The notes under the pieces are model-generated. The model did not search any database, was not told the DNA's origin, and saw nothing but the letters and a program-made list of their open reading frames with translations. DNA of 64,000 nucleotides from Reticulitermes lucifugus (taxonomy: Eukaryota > Arthropoda > Insecta > Blattodea > Rhinotermitidae). The DNA is taken from positions 44,136 to 108,135 of the forward strand of contig JAKCWW010000499.1 of NCBI GenBank assembly GCA_026260175.1. Reading direction: 5' to 3'. Shown here in pieces: positions 12,417 through 24,999 of the stretch (within the stretch, counting starts at the first letter, position 1; every line of letters begins with the position of its first letter). The position numbers and the translations under genes are program-made.

Positions 12417-12731
12417 CAGTGAATCCTCTGTAATCCGGACCCTGGTAATGCAGATCGCCGGTGGTTCGGAAAATTTTGGGCTAAATAGAGTCCAATACTT
12501 CCCATTGAAACTATTATTACAGTACATTACTACTACTACTATTATTATTATTATTATCATTATTTTATACTCTTAGGTGCATTATTCCGGCCTTACAGAG
12601 CTTTTCTTTAGCATTGACAGATATTTTGTATGTTACCCATACCACGGAATTTTTTCCTCGATGATCCGGATTCCCAGGTAATATGGGCCACCCCTCCCCC
12701 CTTATAGTCCGGATGACCGAGGGATTACCGT
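12417..12731. mobile_element. Pogo/Tigger-like MITE, 315 bp
   Basis: The left end begins cagtgaatcctctgtaatcc and the right end finishes gtccggatgaccgagggatt then accg. The ends are imperfect inverted repeats of about 25-28 bp with the shared words ccgga and aatcc/ggatt. TA lies immediately outside both ends (12415-12416 and 12732-12733), the target duplication expected for Tc1/mariner/pogo elements. There is no transposase frame. The interior holds a (TAC)n(ATT)n tract at 12526-12564. The accggatt-type ends resemble known Tigger termini. Confidence 0.65.
12526..12564. repeat. (TAC)n(ATT)n microsatellite inside the MITE
   Basis: Runs of TAC then ATT units, with one ATC interruption. Confidence 0.85.
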
Positions 12732-12734
12732 ATT

Positions 12735-15700
12735 TTGTTAGTTAGATTAATTAGGATACTTTGTGTTAATGCTTTAACTGTCACAATTAAATGTTGTCAT
12801 TTATCAACATTGCTGATTATGTGGCATGTGCTTTTCGGCTTCATAGTTGATATTCCATATCTACTTATGTGGACGTATTTACTTGTATATTCACGATTAT
12901 ACACTTACCTTTAACACTGAATTATATAAAGCATTAAACAACATTTTTCTCACAAAAAGTAAGAATTTTGTGGAAAAATTAAAGAAAACTCAAAAGTTAA
13001 ACAATCTGTAATATGAAAAGTTTTCGTCAGTATTTTATTAACTTCTCTGGACACGTTACCTTTTCCTAATTACACTGCTCCCGCTAATATACTGCTTTTA
13101 CGAAGTGACCACAGAAGAGGAAGTAACAACTATAATAAAGACGAAACAGTTAATGTGGTATTTTCTTAACGGCCGTGTCTCGATGTGAAATCAGGTGCTA
13201 CATTTTTCTTAGTCATGATCAAAGTGAACGAGGAGTCTGTGCGGAAGTTTGGATAGACAATTTCATTTTTGTTGCGCCTCGTGATTGTAATTGGAAAACA
13301 CACAAATCCCTGTTACTGGTTAGATCCTTGTCGTGTTTAACCATGTTTTCCCCACTTACTGACGCAGATTACTGCACCTGCCGACTTCCTGCGACTAGTG
13401 TTTTGAATGGCATTTTGTAAGGTTACGTTCCGTGCTTGAGACCACTTGCTACCCACCATGAGGAACCGTATTATGAATAAGAAAACAGAGAGGGCTGTAA
13501 CGATTGAAATACTAGTTTCGTTTTAATAAAAATGTCTAAAAATAATTCCAGTAATATTTCCACCCTCCAACCATCCTACACAATTCCCCATATATCACAT
13601 CTCTCCATGAATCTAGGCAAAGCCAAGAGGCAGTCCCATAAACTTTAATATACACCAGGCGAAATATAGCCTACAGAAAAAGGAAATAGTTGAACGACAA
13701 ATGCACAGTTGACATTTACAATATAGTTTTTCGTGGCAGCAAGAGAAAAAGCATATAAAACTAGATAGATATCCCTGGCGTCATTTTCCTGGTTGGTTGA
13801 ATATGGCTGCACGAAGGGTTGGCTGGCTTGACTAGTGGGTAGACGGGGATAGAGGACAGGAAATAAAATGGCAGCGCCAACAAACCCCGCCGGGGTGTTA
13901 TTGGTTCATTGCTGGAGCTCGAGGGTCCCTATCCTGTAACGTTTGTGCCACTACAGTAGACCTACTGTGTTGTAGCAGAAGCTGCGGGGGTTCAAAACCA
14001 AGGGGATGCTTCCAGATATTTCAATATACGGGTGTAAAGCTTTGGTGTTTTACCCCCACTCATCACACACAATTCCAATCCTCTTACCAAACGCTCCGTA
14101 TAAACATAAACAGAATCATGACTCTTCCTATTTTAGAATTGTCGTTCTTCATATCAGGGGTTTTACCACCCGTGGACTTTTGAAGACATTTCACTGGAGG
14201 GTGGAGGAAGGAGTGTTATGTGCATTGGGAATGACTCAGCGAAATGCTTCCCGCTCTTGTATTTTCACTTTTGTATGTGGGATTCGTTATCCTGTGAACT
14301 TAGAGGGTCTCTAGACAGATTTGATTGAATTGGGGAAAATATTGCTTTAATAAGAATACAACCTCTTGATGTATACTCGAGGCATTTCCTCTTTTATTAC
14401 GGCGTCTGCCGTACATAACTTTATGGCATAATATAAAAGGGTGACGTGATGCACTGACATCCAGCAAGCTCTAAGAGACCAGGTGAAATTTGTTTTTTAT
14501 TGTTTAATGGGAACATAAAACTGCTTTTATGTTCAGAAGGTTTGACTTCCCGTATAGCGAGTCCAAGAGAATTTCAGACTTCTGGACTGCGTTGAATTTG
14601 ATAATTCTGTGCTCACGTCAGGATGTGCGATTCGAATGTTAGTGTGTAGGAGTAGCTGTTCTTAAAAATCTTCATTACTGCAGCTTCAGTTGAGATGTTT
14701 CCTCTAATTTTGAAAAAAAAGGTAATGAAATTCAAGTCATAATATTTCCTTATTTTATTCTATTTTTTGTGATTTATTTAAAAACCATGTCGGTACGTTC
14801 TACTGTATTTTGTCACATGTTAGGGCGATCAGTGAATAATTGATTTGAAGAGATTTGGAAGGTTGAAATTGTGATGTATTTTAATGTACTGACTAGGATT
14901 TTGACTGGAGACTGCAGAAAACAACGAAACATCTTATTCAGGATAGCTGGTGTTCGAATCACAATTTGAGCCTAGTACCTTCAGAATACGTACCAGGTGT
15001 GGGAAACACTCTACTCCGATATCTGTTAAAATCGTGGCAGCTTGCCAAAAATTGTTTGCATCTCTGTGATCATGTGTAGATTTATGTGACACGTTGTTGC
15101 AGCATCTTTTCTTTCATGATTTTGAAGGTCTTGAAATAATTAAAATTTGAGTACACAGACAAACTACATTGACTCAAGTTTCATGCAAAATTTGTAGTAC
15201 TTAATTAAATATACCTTTTACATTTAATGTTATACAAGTTCTGTTCAATGTATCGTTTCTGAAAAAAAAAACGATGAAATTCAATTTGACTGTCACATAT
15301 TTGAACGTACCTATATTTGAAACAAACTTATATAGAATTCCTTCCACAACCTGTAACGTAGGCATTAAATATCGAATATAATAAAAATCTGTTAATTTTT
15401 TTTCGGAGATGTATGCGAAATGAGATAATGAAAGACGGAATGACACACTATCCGATTATACCTTCATTTTTTTCCACTTTATGCAAAATATTTAAAAGAG
15501 TATATTTAGTAATCTGACGATTGCCTCCGTCCGCTAACGTCCGGTTCTTCCCCTGTGTGCATTCATTCACATGATCCTCCTGTATAATTATATACATCTA
15601 TACATAACCCTGTAACAATTTTCAAGCATAGACTAATTTTATTTTACTTTTTAACTGGTTTTACTTAAGCTCCTCACTATTGTGTAACTGTTTATAATAA

Positions 15701-16620
15701 TTCAGTGATAACTGCATGTACCACCTGCTGTTACATTTAAAAACTCTTACATTTTACACGGAGCATTTCCTTACTCGTGCGCGTTTCGCATGAGTTTTGT
15801 GATAAACATCAATTATTCCCCTAACAGCATTAAACGGCTGTTCTTTATAATGACGAAGGAGTTAGTTGTCTGTGACGTATGAACTCAGTACTTGTACTTA
15901 TGTCACATGAATTTCAGTCTTGAAAGGTTAATGGATCTTTTTTCCCGTTCTTGCATGTGCGATAGGGAAGTTCTGATATTTTAAAATATATTCCGAAATA
16001 TTATATAGAAATAAAGAGTAATTCATTAAATAAGTCTAAGATATAAAATATAATTAAATTTACAATAAAACAGGATACAGGCGCTTAAGCTAAACTGTAA
16101 TGTTGTGCATTATCGGTCCATCTTGAGTCATACTCCATGTATTGTATGTCATCAATCATAAAAGAGTGACAGGATAACAAACTGCTAATAGCTAACACAT
16201 GTTACAGGATGCTAATTACGGTTTTCGTGTGAGGATACCGTTAATTATTCATTAAGCACCCGTACACTGTGATTATTATGGCCACCAGTAGGACTTAATG
16301 TGCAAGTTGTGGCACAAAAATATCGAGCTTGGTCATCCAGGACTACCAACAAACGATTTCAGGAAAGTAACTTAAGGCCGGAATCTAATTTTGCCATGTC
16401 TTCATCAGTCAACCATTTGCATGAATGTGGTGTTGGCTTGATAGTTCATAAAGACGCGTTTTATTAATAAACGTAGACTTACTTGTTCTATTAGATAGAT
16501 AGAGACCTCATGGTCGGTATTTTTCCCAAAGGTCTCTGAGAGTTTTATGTTTGTGTTATTTCAGGAGAATAAACACATATTGGGATTTCTTTCTTTCCAG
16601 AAAAACGGTTGACAATAACA
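12735..16620. other. Intronic stretch without recognised genes
   Basis: No exon, RNA gene or classifiable repeat is recognised. A frame of 102 codons at 14006-14314 (plus) has no similarity I know. It lacks a coherent context and is treated as chance. Confidence 0.55.
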
Positions 16621-16630
16621 TCCACTACAG

Positions 16631-16895
16631 GGCCGTGCCATGGCTCAGGAGGTTAGTCGCCGCCCTGTCACTGCAAAGGCCCGGGTTTGATCCCGGTTCG
16701 GTCCGTGTGGGATTTGTGGCACTGGGACAGGTTTTTCCCCGAGTACTTCGGTTTATCCCTGTCACTTTCATTCCACCGGTGCTCCATTACAAGGAAAAAC
16801 GAAGAAAAACTATCATCTTCATCACAGGGTTGCACAATAAGCCTCAATGCTGCGGTGCGTCCGTAGCACCTGCTGCGGGGCCCTTCACCACAAAA
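16631..16895 (+). mobile_element. SINE family A, near full-length copy
   Basis: The tRNA-like head is ggccgtgccatggctcagg then ggttagtcgcc (A-box region), followed by a B-box (gggtttgatccc). The body carries tgggatttgtggcac, tgggacaggtttttccc and gagtacttcggttt, and the tail ggttgcacaataagcct and gctgcggggcccttc. It is shared along its length with the copies at 36.6, 38.2 and 59.6 kb. The open frame across it is a by-product. Confidence 0.88.
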
Positions 16896-17285
16896 GAAAA
16901 TCCACTTCATGTGGTCAACAATATGTCCCTTTTGTTACTGGCAGACATTTTCTACAAAAATGGTATTGTAACACCGCGAAAGTACACATGGAAATGAAAA
17001 TGTTTAAAGCACTACGTAAGCAGAGTTTTCTTTTTCTGAAGATTAAAACAAATTTTGTGCTGACTCGTTTAAACATTTAACTTTCGTTATTCGATATGTA
17101 TAATGAAAATTCGGGTCCACTACATGCACTGATAGTCAGCATGTCTTTAACGTGTTTTAAGATTATAGCACTCATACCTTTAGTCATTATCATCTAACTC
17201 AAAATGTTTTACCTTCCATCATGATACAAGCGTTCTTAAAAAGCATGGCCTAAAGCTAAACACAAGAATTTGCATTCGTTTACTC

Positions 17286-17450
17286 TTTTAAACACTGCGC
17301 TACAAGCCGGAACGCCGCGGGTTCGATTCCCGATGTTGTCATTGGAATTTTTCATTGACATAATCGTTTCGGTGGCACTATGGCTCTGGGGTCGACTCAG
17401 CCTCTAACAGAAGTGAGTACCAGGAATATTTCCTGGGGGTAAAGGCGGCC
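17286..17450 (+). mobile_element. SINE family C-related copy, left of an assembly gap
   Basis: It contains ctacaagccggaacgccgcg and a B-box ggttcgattcccgatg, then catggaattt-like and gtcgactcagcctctaac words. It ends ggaatatttcctgggggtaa just before the run of N. The last part is nearly identical to 29375-29432. The head is repeated in inverted orientation on the other side of the gap. Confidence 0.75.
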
Positions 17451-17523
17451 NNNNNNNNNNNNNNNNNNNNNNNNNNNNNNNNNNNNNNNNNNNNNNNNNN
17501 NNNNNNNNNNNNNNNNNNNNNNN
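17451..17523. other. Assembly gap, 73 N
   Basis: A run of 73 undetermined bases lies exactly between two opposed SINE copies. The true length is unknown. Confidence 0.98.
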
Positions 17524-17585
17524 TTAATTCCAATGACACCATCGGGAATCGAACCCGCGACGTTCCGGTTTGTAGCGTAGTGCCT
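17524..17585 (-). mobile_element. SINE family C-related fragment, right of the gap, opposite strand
   Basis: On the minus strand it reads cactacgctacaaaccggaa, then cgtcgcgggttcgattcccg, then atggtgtcattggaatt. It is close to the head of the plus-strand copy at 17286-17340, giving a head-bearing inverted pair around the N run. Confidence 0.75.
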
Positions 17586-19561
17586 ATTATGTATGTGTAT
17601 ATATGCATATACATACAGGCCTATGTGCATGCACGTATATTTACATGTTGTAGTTTCTGAGATTGTGTCTTCATAAGTGTTGTTTCTCTTACAGACACCG
17701 TTCATTAAGTCTTCGTGTGCCAAACTGACAGACCTGAGAGATCACAAGAACACGCAGAAAGTTAAAGTAGATTATTTTGCTGTACAGTTCCCTTGAAGTG
17801 ATGTGATTATGCCCTCATTCACAGTGTTACGAACTCTTCAGTAAATATAGAGTATCGTGTATAACCGGACTGACAATTGTGACGTATGAATTATGTATGT
17901 TCGTATTTCAGTATGACGGGAGCTATAATTTGGAGCGCAATATTTCAGACTCATTTGTATTTTGCTGATATTGCGAGACGGCACAGTGTTAGCGTATCAT
18001 GAGAGCCTGTTGTACGAAATACAGAAAATGTAGGCTGTGCTACAATCGGAGTAAGGCAAACCTTAAATATTGACATAATCTAAATTCTGCAGCCAGTAAA
18101 TGACTAGACCTATATGTGATTTGAAATTTTATGGCGGTAAGGTTCAGAAATCGGTGTTTTACTTATGACACCGTAAAGTTTGGTAGAAATTACCAAGATA
18201 TAGGAGTAACTTGCTGCCGTTATCGTCATATAGATCGAAGATGGAGACACAAATGTACATCCGGAATGTCGGTTAAGCGGGTATGAGAACACATGGTGTC
18301 ACATCCTTAAAGAATAGAGTCTGTTACGTTCTGGGGAAAATATATGGCACGTAGCTTCCTTCAAGCACTTCATACAAGGCCTACGTATAAAGGCTCGAAA
18401 AAACTGTAGGCCTAAATGTGTAATGACAGCAGGAATTGTTAGTCCGTTTCTATGTATAAATGTGACACACATACCACCTACACTGAACTTCAGACATTTG
18501 GGTCTGAAGTCTTTGAACTTATACCAAGGGACCCACTTCATCTCCGCACTTGTGTTAAAGTAATTATTTCGTGAGTGTGTGACTTAATTTATCCGGCTCA
18601 GAGAGGGGCCACTGGCAAGCTATTTTAAACATGGTAATTAACTTTCTGCTTTCAGGAAATACGGGGAACCGCTTATTAGCTTGGTATTGCTTGCTTCATA
18701 AGAGTCAGTTTGTCCTTAAAGATGTAAACGTATACGCTTGAATTTGTCGTCTTCAACCCTCAAAACCGGAATTTTTGATAATGCTTAAACTATTAAATGC
18801 TGGGTCCAACTTTTGTATGAATTATATAGCTTTGAGTAGTTTATACGCTACATTTCAGTTAGTGTAGTCAACAAATCAGTTATATGTCAGGAACGTGAAA
18901 TCCATATGTGTATTTTTTGATGCAGAAAACTGGGGGTCGACTTCAGACAGGCAAGTTGTTTATGGTTTGGCTATAGACACGTATGCTTTAATAGCATAAT
19001 TTGTTAATGAAATGCCTTGGAATTTTTGAAATGGTGCTGGGGGTCGACCTAGCATCTCACATGTTTGACGTACTAAAATAAAAGAGAAGTTTTGCACAAA
19101 GCATCTTTTTGTGATTACTGAAGTATAGTTTTTCAGATCCCTATGTTAAGGCTTCAAATAATATTTGAGTTATCCAGAAAATATGATACTTCCTATTGTC
19201 TGTGTTTGTTTGACGTCCTACTGAAATACTCGTATACTGCAGTCAGCGCTTTCACTCATCTGTTCCTTTTGTGCAAGAGTATCGAGCGATAAGTGTATTA
19301 CATGATCTGGTTCCAACGTTGAAATATCATTAACAAAATGTTTTGTAATTACATTTTATTGCCACTATGTAATTTGTTTCTGTCATCATATAAACGATGT
19401 GAAGTAGAGATGTACACTGCATGTATAAATGTAAGGGCTATGAGGGTATATCCGGCAGTAAATAGAGATATTTTACATGAAGGTGGAGAGCGATAAACAT
19501 GTGTGGGTGTGCTTAGTGAATATTATTATACAAGGAGACGAATGTGGCTTCATATTGTCGA

Positions 19562-19808
19562 TATATCGTAGTCGGTATAGCGAGTCGCAACGGGTTGGAC
19601 GGTCCCGGAATCGAATCCTGCTGTGGGCGAGATTTTCCGCACCCGTCCAGACCGGTCCTGAGGCCGACTCAGCGTCCTATGCAGTGAGTACGGGGTCATT
19701 CCCGGAGCTAAAGCGGCCGGGGCGTGGCGTTAACCATCCCCCCATCTAGCGCCAAGGTTAAATAAAGAGTAGAGCTGTACCTCTACTCACCTCTGTGCCT
19801 TCGTGGCA
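19562..19808 (+). mobile_element. SINE family C copy
   Basis: It begins tcgtagtcggtatagcgag, has a B-box-like gaatcgaatcctgctg, and continues with aggccgactcagcg, gagctaaagcggccgggg and atctagcgccaaggtt. The tail is agctgtacctctactc. The same block order occurs at 24005-24306 and, inverted, at 58450-58615. Confidence 0.8.
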
Positions 19809-19999
19809 GGTTATTGGGTGAATTTTACCTTTTGACTTCACATTCCCGTCATACTTAACCCATATCCACTAGACACTAAATTGTATTTTGTCAAAAGTAA
19901 TCGTACAAACAGTCTTCTTAAAGGAGAAAATTTTCTTCGCCAAGTGAGGAGCTTACAGAAAGAAAATTATTCTCTAGACCATGAAATAGTATGATTGAC

Positions 20000-22900
20000 G
20001 ACTTTCCCCAAACTTGATGAAAATAATGTGTTCTACCTCTGTGCCAACATTCGTCCTGTTTTATGTTATGAACATACATGAAAATCTGACAGGCTTAGAT
20101 GAATGTCGCTATTCGCAGCGTTGCATGCTGCGAATCCTAGTCATGTGTCTTCAGGAGTTCTTTCTCACTGCCTATTTCTCTCTTTCAAAAACGGCGACCT
20201 CCTCTCTTTTTCACATAAACGTCTACCCTACAGTAAAAATCTTTATCTTCGTTGTTCGTTGTTTGCCCCAATCAAATGTTTTATTTTCTACTGCCAATTT
20301 TATTTGCAGAAAAGAATTTATCCCATCTTACCACACGAAATAATTTTTATGTGTACTTTATCAACTGTCTTAAACTTGGGATAAATATAAAATCATTCTT
20401 GGAACTAATATAGTAAAGTGTACACTGCAGTGTTACCTGTCTCTTATAGTGTGCGAGATATTTCTGCGGAGAGGTACCGTGTTCAAATTTCTCAGGAGGA
20501 AATAAGCGCTATAAACCAAGTTTTCTTTGACTGATACTAGAGGTATGGACTGCATAATTATTCTTCGCTTGAAACTCAGCATCGACCAACATCGCAGTTC
20601 CACCCTTACTGTTTAGTGTTGAATCAGCGCTCTTCTACTGCAATACATCCCTTCGTCAAATTTTGGTTACTGCCGGAAAAGAGGAACTGTATTTTTTTCG
20701 ACAGTGCCATTGCCAATTCTCAAACTAATAACGCTGTTTCTATTTCAGTGGTCACTTCGTATCGAGAGAGATGGAATCTCATGAATGGCGAATACTTAAG
20801 TGCCAATGAAGTGGGTGAATTTAGCCCAGTTCGAGGTACTGTTCCGTTGTTTAAAGAAAATTAGGGAAGCTCTGGCAGAACAGACACTAATACAGTCACA
20901 GAATTTGACAGCTGTTCTCTTCGCACTTGTCAGCCGTGCTTGCTGCTGTATTTCAGTGTTCTCGATAATCGTTAAATACTAGTATAAACGGTGCACTGAA
21001 AATTCAAGAGATATTCTGTTACAGGCAAAGAAGTAGTACCAACTTTGTATTTCCGTATATTTTGTACGATGCTCTGAATGCAATATTAACATGCGTTAGG
21101 TTTTATGTTTCCCGTTTCTTATCTCTTGTACATGAATCCTGGCAGAAGAATTCAGACTTAGAGTAACTGAAAGTCGAAACATCTTAGAGGCAATGATAGC
21201 TTTTTGTTCATTCAGTTAGATCACGAGGCGTAACAATCCGTGCCTAGAATTGCAGGGCAAATACACGCGAAACCATTTAACATTGGGAATAATTCAAAAA
21301 GGAAATCCGGTAACTCTAGATCGTAGTGTTTCTGTCTTTCTTTGCTGCCTGTCTCTGTTTCTCTCCTTAAATATTGCTTCCCATGAAACGTATTGAAAAT
21401 ACATATATTGTCACTTAGACACTTTTCGTGTAAGAAGTGTAGTGTGTCATTCGATGTGTAAATTTTATAAGAACTGCTGCGATAGGCTGCAGAAAGGAGT
21501 TCGATTAATGGTAGGAATGAGGGCGCTACAGAGTTCCCCCTCATTGCTTACCATTGTGTTTCCACACCTTTCTGGCCAGTACGTGTATGCTCAAAGCTCT
21601 TGTTTCTAGAGAAGTTTATCGTGCGGTTATCACCACTAACACTGGTGTGCACAGAATGCGGTGTGGAGGGAAGTACGCTGGAGGGAGAAATATAACAGCT
21701 CAAGCCAGATGTGGATGGGACCGATTAGTGGGCTACGACCTCAGTATCTGCCAGTTATTGTATCGGCCTGGCAGCTTATCTTGTCGAATAAGCGAACCCC
21801 AAAGTTCTTTATTTTTCTCTGCAATCTGTAGTATTTTTGCATATGTCGAATACGTTAGAAGCCTGACGGGGCATCACTAAATGTAGGCCAAGTCCACTAA
21901 TTAATTCCGTCAAATAACATCGATCAGTTACGGAAGGTGTTTAATTGTGCCTTTTTTTATCTGGAACGATCTTGCTTTCTTACTGGTAAGGAAAAAGAAA
22001 CCACTAAAATTAATTCACATTATTCAACCCATATATTCGGTCCAAGGACACACTAGTAAATCGAAACATTTACTGCGAGATTAAAGGTGATAAAAGTTTA
22101 TAAAGTTCACTTGTCATGGACATTAACAGCTGTCCTCCTATACTGTAATTTTAATTAGCTTTAAATGTTTCGTGTTATGAAACACAGTGTGACTAATTAC
22201 TAAGGAAGAGTCATTTGATAGCTATAAAGTTCTCTTCTTTCTATTTATAAAAGATTAAAATTGCCGTTACTGACAAATTTGCTTTACGTGATAATTTTTT
22301 TGCTTAGAGAGGGATTTGTAAAATATTTATTCATTAATTTAACGATACTCCAGTGAAGGTGATAAACATGTTAGTATGTGCACACGCTGTCCTCTTCTGT
22401 ATCACACTATGCTGGAGTGGATATTCCGCTTCTGATGTTGAGGGCACGATTGACATTTTGTGATGATTGAGGGTTCACTTGACATTTCACTTTGTCCCGT
22501 GAGAAAAGGCAAATGTTTCATGGGGGAGATTTTTTATGCCATTCTGTAGGATGATGAAGGGACGCAACATATTAAATTGATGTATTACTTTCTTAACCAC
22601 ATGGGAAAATCTTTTATCAGCAGTCATTGGAAATGGTAGGACTTGTAACTCCACAACATTAGAAGCCATCCATTAACACTGGATGTAAATGTGACTGAAC
22701 GCATCAACAGTACGACTGCCTTAACATTTCTCGTCTTCAGACGAAGCTATAAGGCTATATCACTAAAGATAGGGTTTAATATGCCTATGAACAAATCAGC
22801 GTTTTTATTGGGGCAATAAGTATTAGAATAATGGCACTTTGATGACAATTTTATGATACACAGCCGTAATTCATGAACTAAATTTCACCGACACCATTAA

Positions 22901-23990
22901 TGTTTTATGTCAGGCACTTCTTATTATGTGTGGATGTACGTGTAGAACTGAAAGTGAAATAATCTCAGATTGTTTGCCTTACAGTCAACTTAATGTTTTG
23001 GTATTTACGGTGTGGTCTTCCTGGTTGTGATTTCCGGTAAGCCACTACAGCTTCCTTCCAAATACTAGCACTTCATCAGTGATCGTAACATGTAACGTCA
23101 AATATTTTGAACTATTGGCAGAGTCGTAAAATAAATCCTCCAAAAATAATAGTGTTTGGTGTAACAGGTAATCCATGCATTTTCAAGTATCGAAAAGGTT
23201 AATTTAACTCTCCATTTGGATAAACCTTAGATTGAATAAGATAAACAACTTTAATTATACAGGCACGCTTTCTGTACATGAAAGCCTAAAACTTCTTCAA
23301 ATTTAAATTGCATCACAATAAACACAGCATGAAGGCGAACAGAGAGAGACAATAAAAAACGATGGAAATGTGTCTGGAGCCGTTAGAAATGTTGAGGAAT
23401 TTGATGAAATCGAAACAGAAAGAATGCAGCGTTGTTGTATTTTGTATTTTCGCTGCCAATAAAATTTATTTGAAAATAAGTAAATATATATATATATATA
23501 TCATGCCTGGCATAGGTAAAGGTACAAGCCTTTGCTTCCCGTACACATCACCCTCTGAGAAAAAAAAAATTTAAATGCTTACTAAAGACTTGGAATTATA
23601 GGCTTTTTTTCTCGGTGCCTGTCAGGGTTATTTATGACGTAGGCATGTCTAATACTCTTCAGCATCAGCTTCGTGATATAGATTCGTATTTAATTCCCCG
23701 ACTATTTCGGATTAACTCGTCAGGACCTACTGGCGTGATGTAGTCGCACGTGTAAGTTCCGTGAAAGAACTGTTAAGACAAGCCGTGGAATCCATGCTCC
23801 GCTATGGAACGTTGCCCCACCTTAGTGAGAGGATTACGGCAGCTTCTCATCAAGTAAAGGAAACTTCTGTATTGTGAAATGAGTGAACCTTATAAAACAG
23901 TATCGATTCCCGCCAAGGACAGGATTTTTATCTCCTCTAAAGCCTGCAGACCGATCCTGTGATCAACAGGCAGTTCTATTAAATAAATAC
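20000..23990. other. Intronic stretch without recognised genes
   Basis: Several frames of 80-110 codons occur on both strands (for example 20014-20343, 21221-21544 and 21554-21880). None has a recognised domain, codon pattern or splice context. An (AT)n tract lies at 23484-23501. Nothing else is classifiable. Confidence 0.5.
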
Positions 23991-24004
23991 AGAGATCTTT
24001 CAGT

Positions 24005-24306
24005 AGCCGGGATAGCGTAGTCGGTGTAGTGACTAGGCTACTGACTGTACCGTCCGGTGTTCCAATCCCGGAATGGGAAAGATATTTTCTCTTAGCCAAA
24101 TTGTCCATACCGTCTGTGGGGGCCCACCTATCTTCCTGTTCAATGGGTACTGCAGTATTTTACCGGGGGGTAAAGCGGCCGGAACGTAAACGTGAACACT
24201 CACATTTATCTAGCGCCGAGGTTGGGAATGAGTGGAGCTATACTTCTGCTCCCCTTGTATTCGTTCATGGGTAAGGCGGTAGAGACGTGAAGCTGGCCAC
24301 TCAACC
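24005..24306 (+). mobile_element. SINE family C copy, with intact head
   Basis: The head agccgggatagcgtagtcgg and gtgtagtgactaggc is followed by ccggtgttccaatcccgg (B-box), ccgtctgtgggggccc, ccggggggtaaagcggccgg, atctagcgccgaggttggg and a ggtagagacgtgaagctggc tail. It is the most complete family C copy here. Confidence 0.82.
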
Positions 24307-24466
24307 GTATTCTGTGCCGAGGATAATAGTGCGTGTACCTGTCCTGCTGCTGTCGTACTCTACATTTTTACTTAGCCTTATTGCGTATTAATATCCACGG
24401 ATGAGTTGCAGCGTAGTATTACACAGACAACTGTTACTTGTAATAAACGGATACATTTGTTTTGTA

Positions 24467-24622
24467 TGGCTCGACAGCCCTATATGGGCCTGGGCCTCCT
24501 CGTTTCGTCGAGGTTTCATGATCACACACAGTTGAGACACACCACAGTCGGTATGACTCATCTGGACGAGGGACCAGCTCGTCGCAGAGATCTCTACCTG
24601 ACATCACACAACACAAACGGAG
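24467..24622 (-). mobile_element. SINE family B, 3' half
   Basis: Read on the minus strand it contains tgtctccgtttgtgttgtg, gagatctctgcgacgagctg, ccctcgtccagatgagtc and gtgtgtgatcatgaaacc. It ends in an aggaggcccaggcccat tail. This is the body and tail of the family B copies at 27.0, 33.6 and 44.7 kb without the tRNA-like head. Confidence 0.7.
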
Positions 24623-24999
24623 ACATTACGTCACCCAATTTCTGTGCGCAAGAAATGTTGTTAGAGACTAATTATGTGGAACGTTTAAAGTGCAGTGGTA
24701 ATTAAATATACAACCTGCTGCATCATTCAGAAATTCCGTAGTTTTCCGCGCAGTGTGTTTGTGTTTCATGTGACTGTCAATAACCGATTTGTTCCGTATG
24801 CAACATTAACTGATTGGTATTTATAATGGGCACAGAACTTGTTCTCTGTGAGGAAGGAGCAAAATTGTTCTATAGCTGAACGTCAGTCTTTAAAGGTTTG
24901 ACTAGGTTTCAAGTAAAAAAGAATTATAATTAGGAAATAGTCGTATGTCGCAATTTTACCCTCTGTTTGGAAAAATAAGTTTAGTATTGAAGACTTAAG

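Noticed and set aside
16551-16997. 148-codon plus-strand frame.
   Set aside because: It runs through a SINE family A copy and has no coding similarity.
17315-17575. tRNA gene candidates suggested by GGTTCGATTCCCG-type B-boxes here and in all SINE copies.
   Set aside because: No cloverleaf with paired acceptor stem could be formed. All copies continue into shared SINE bodies.
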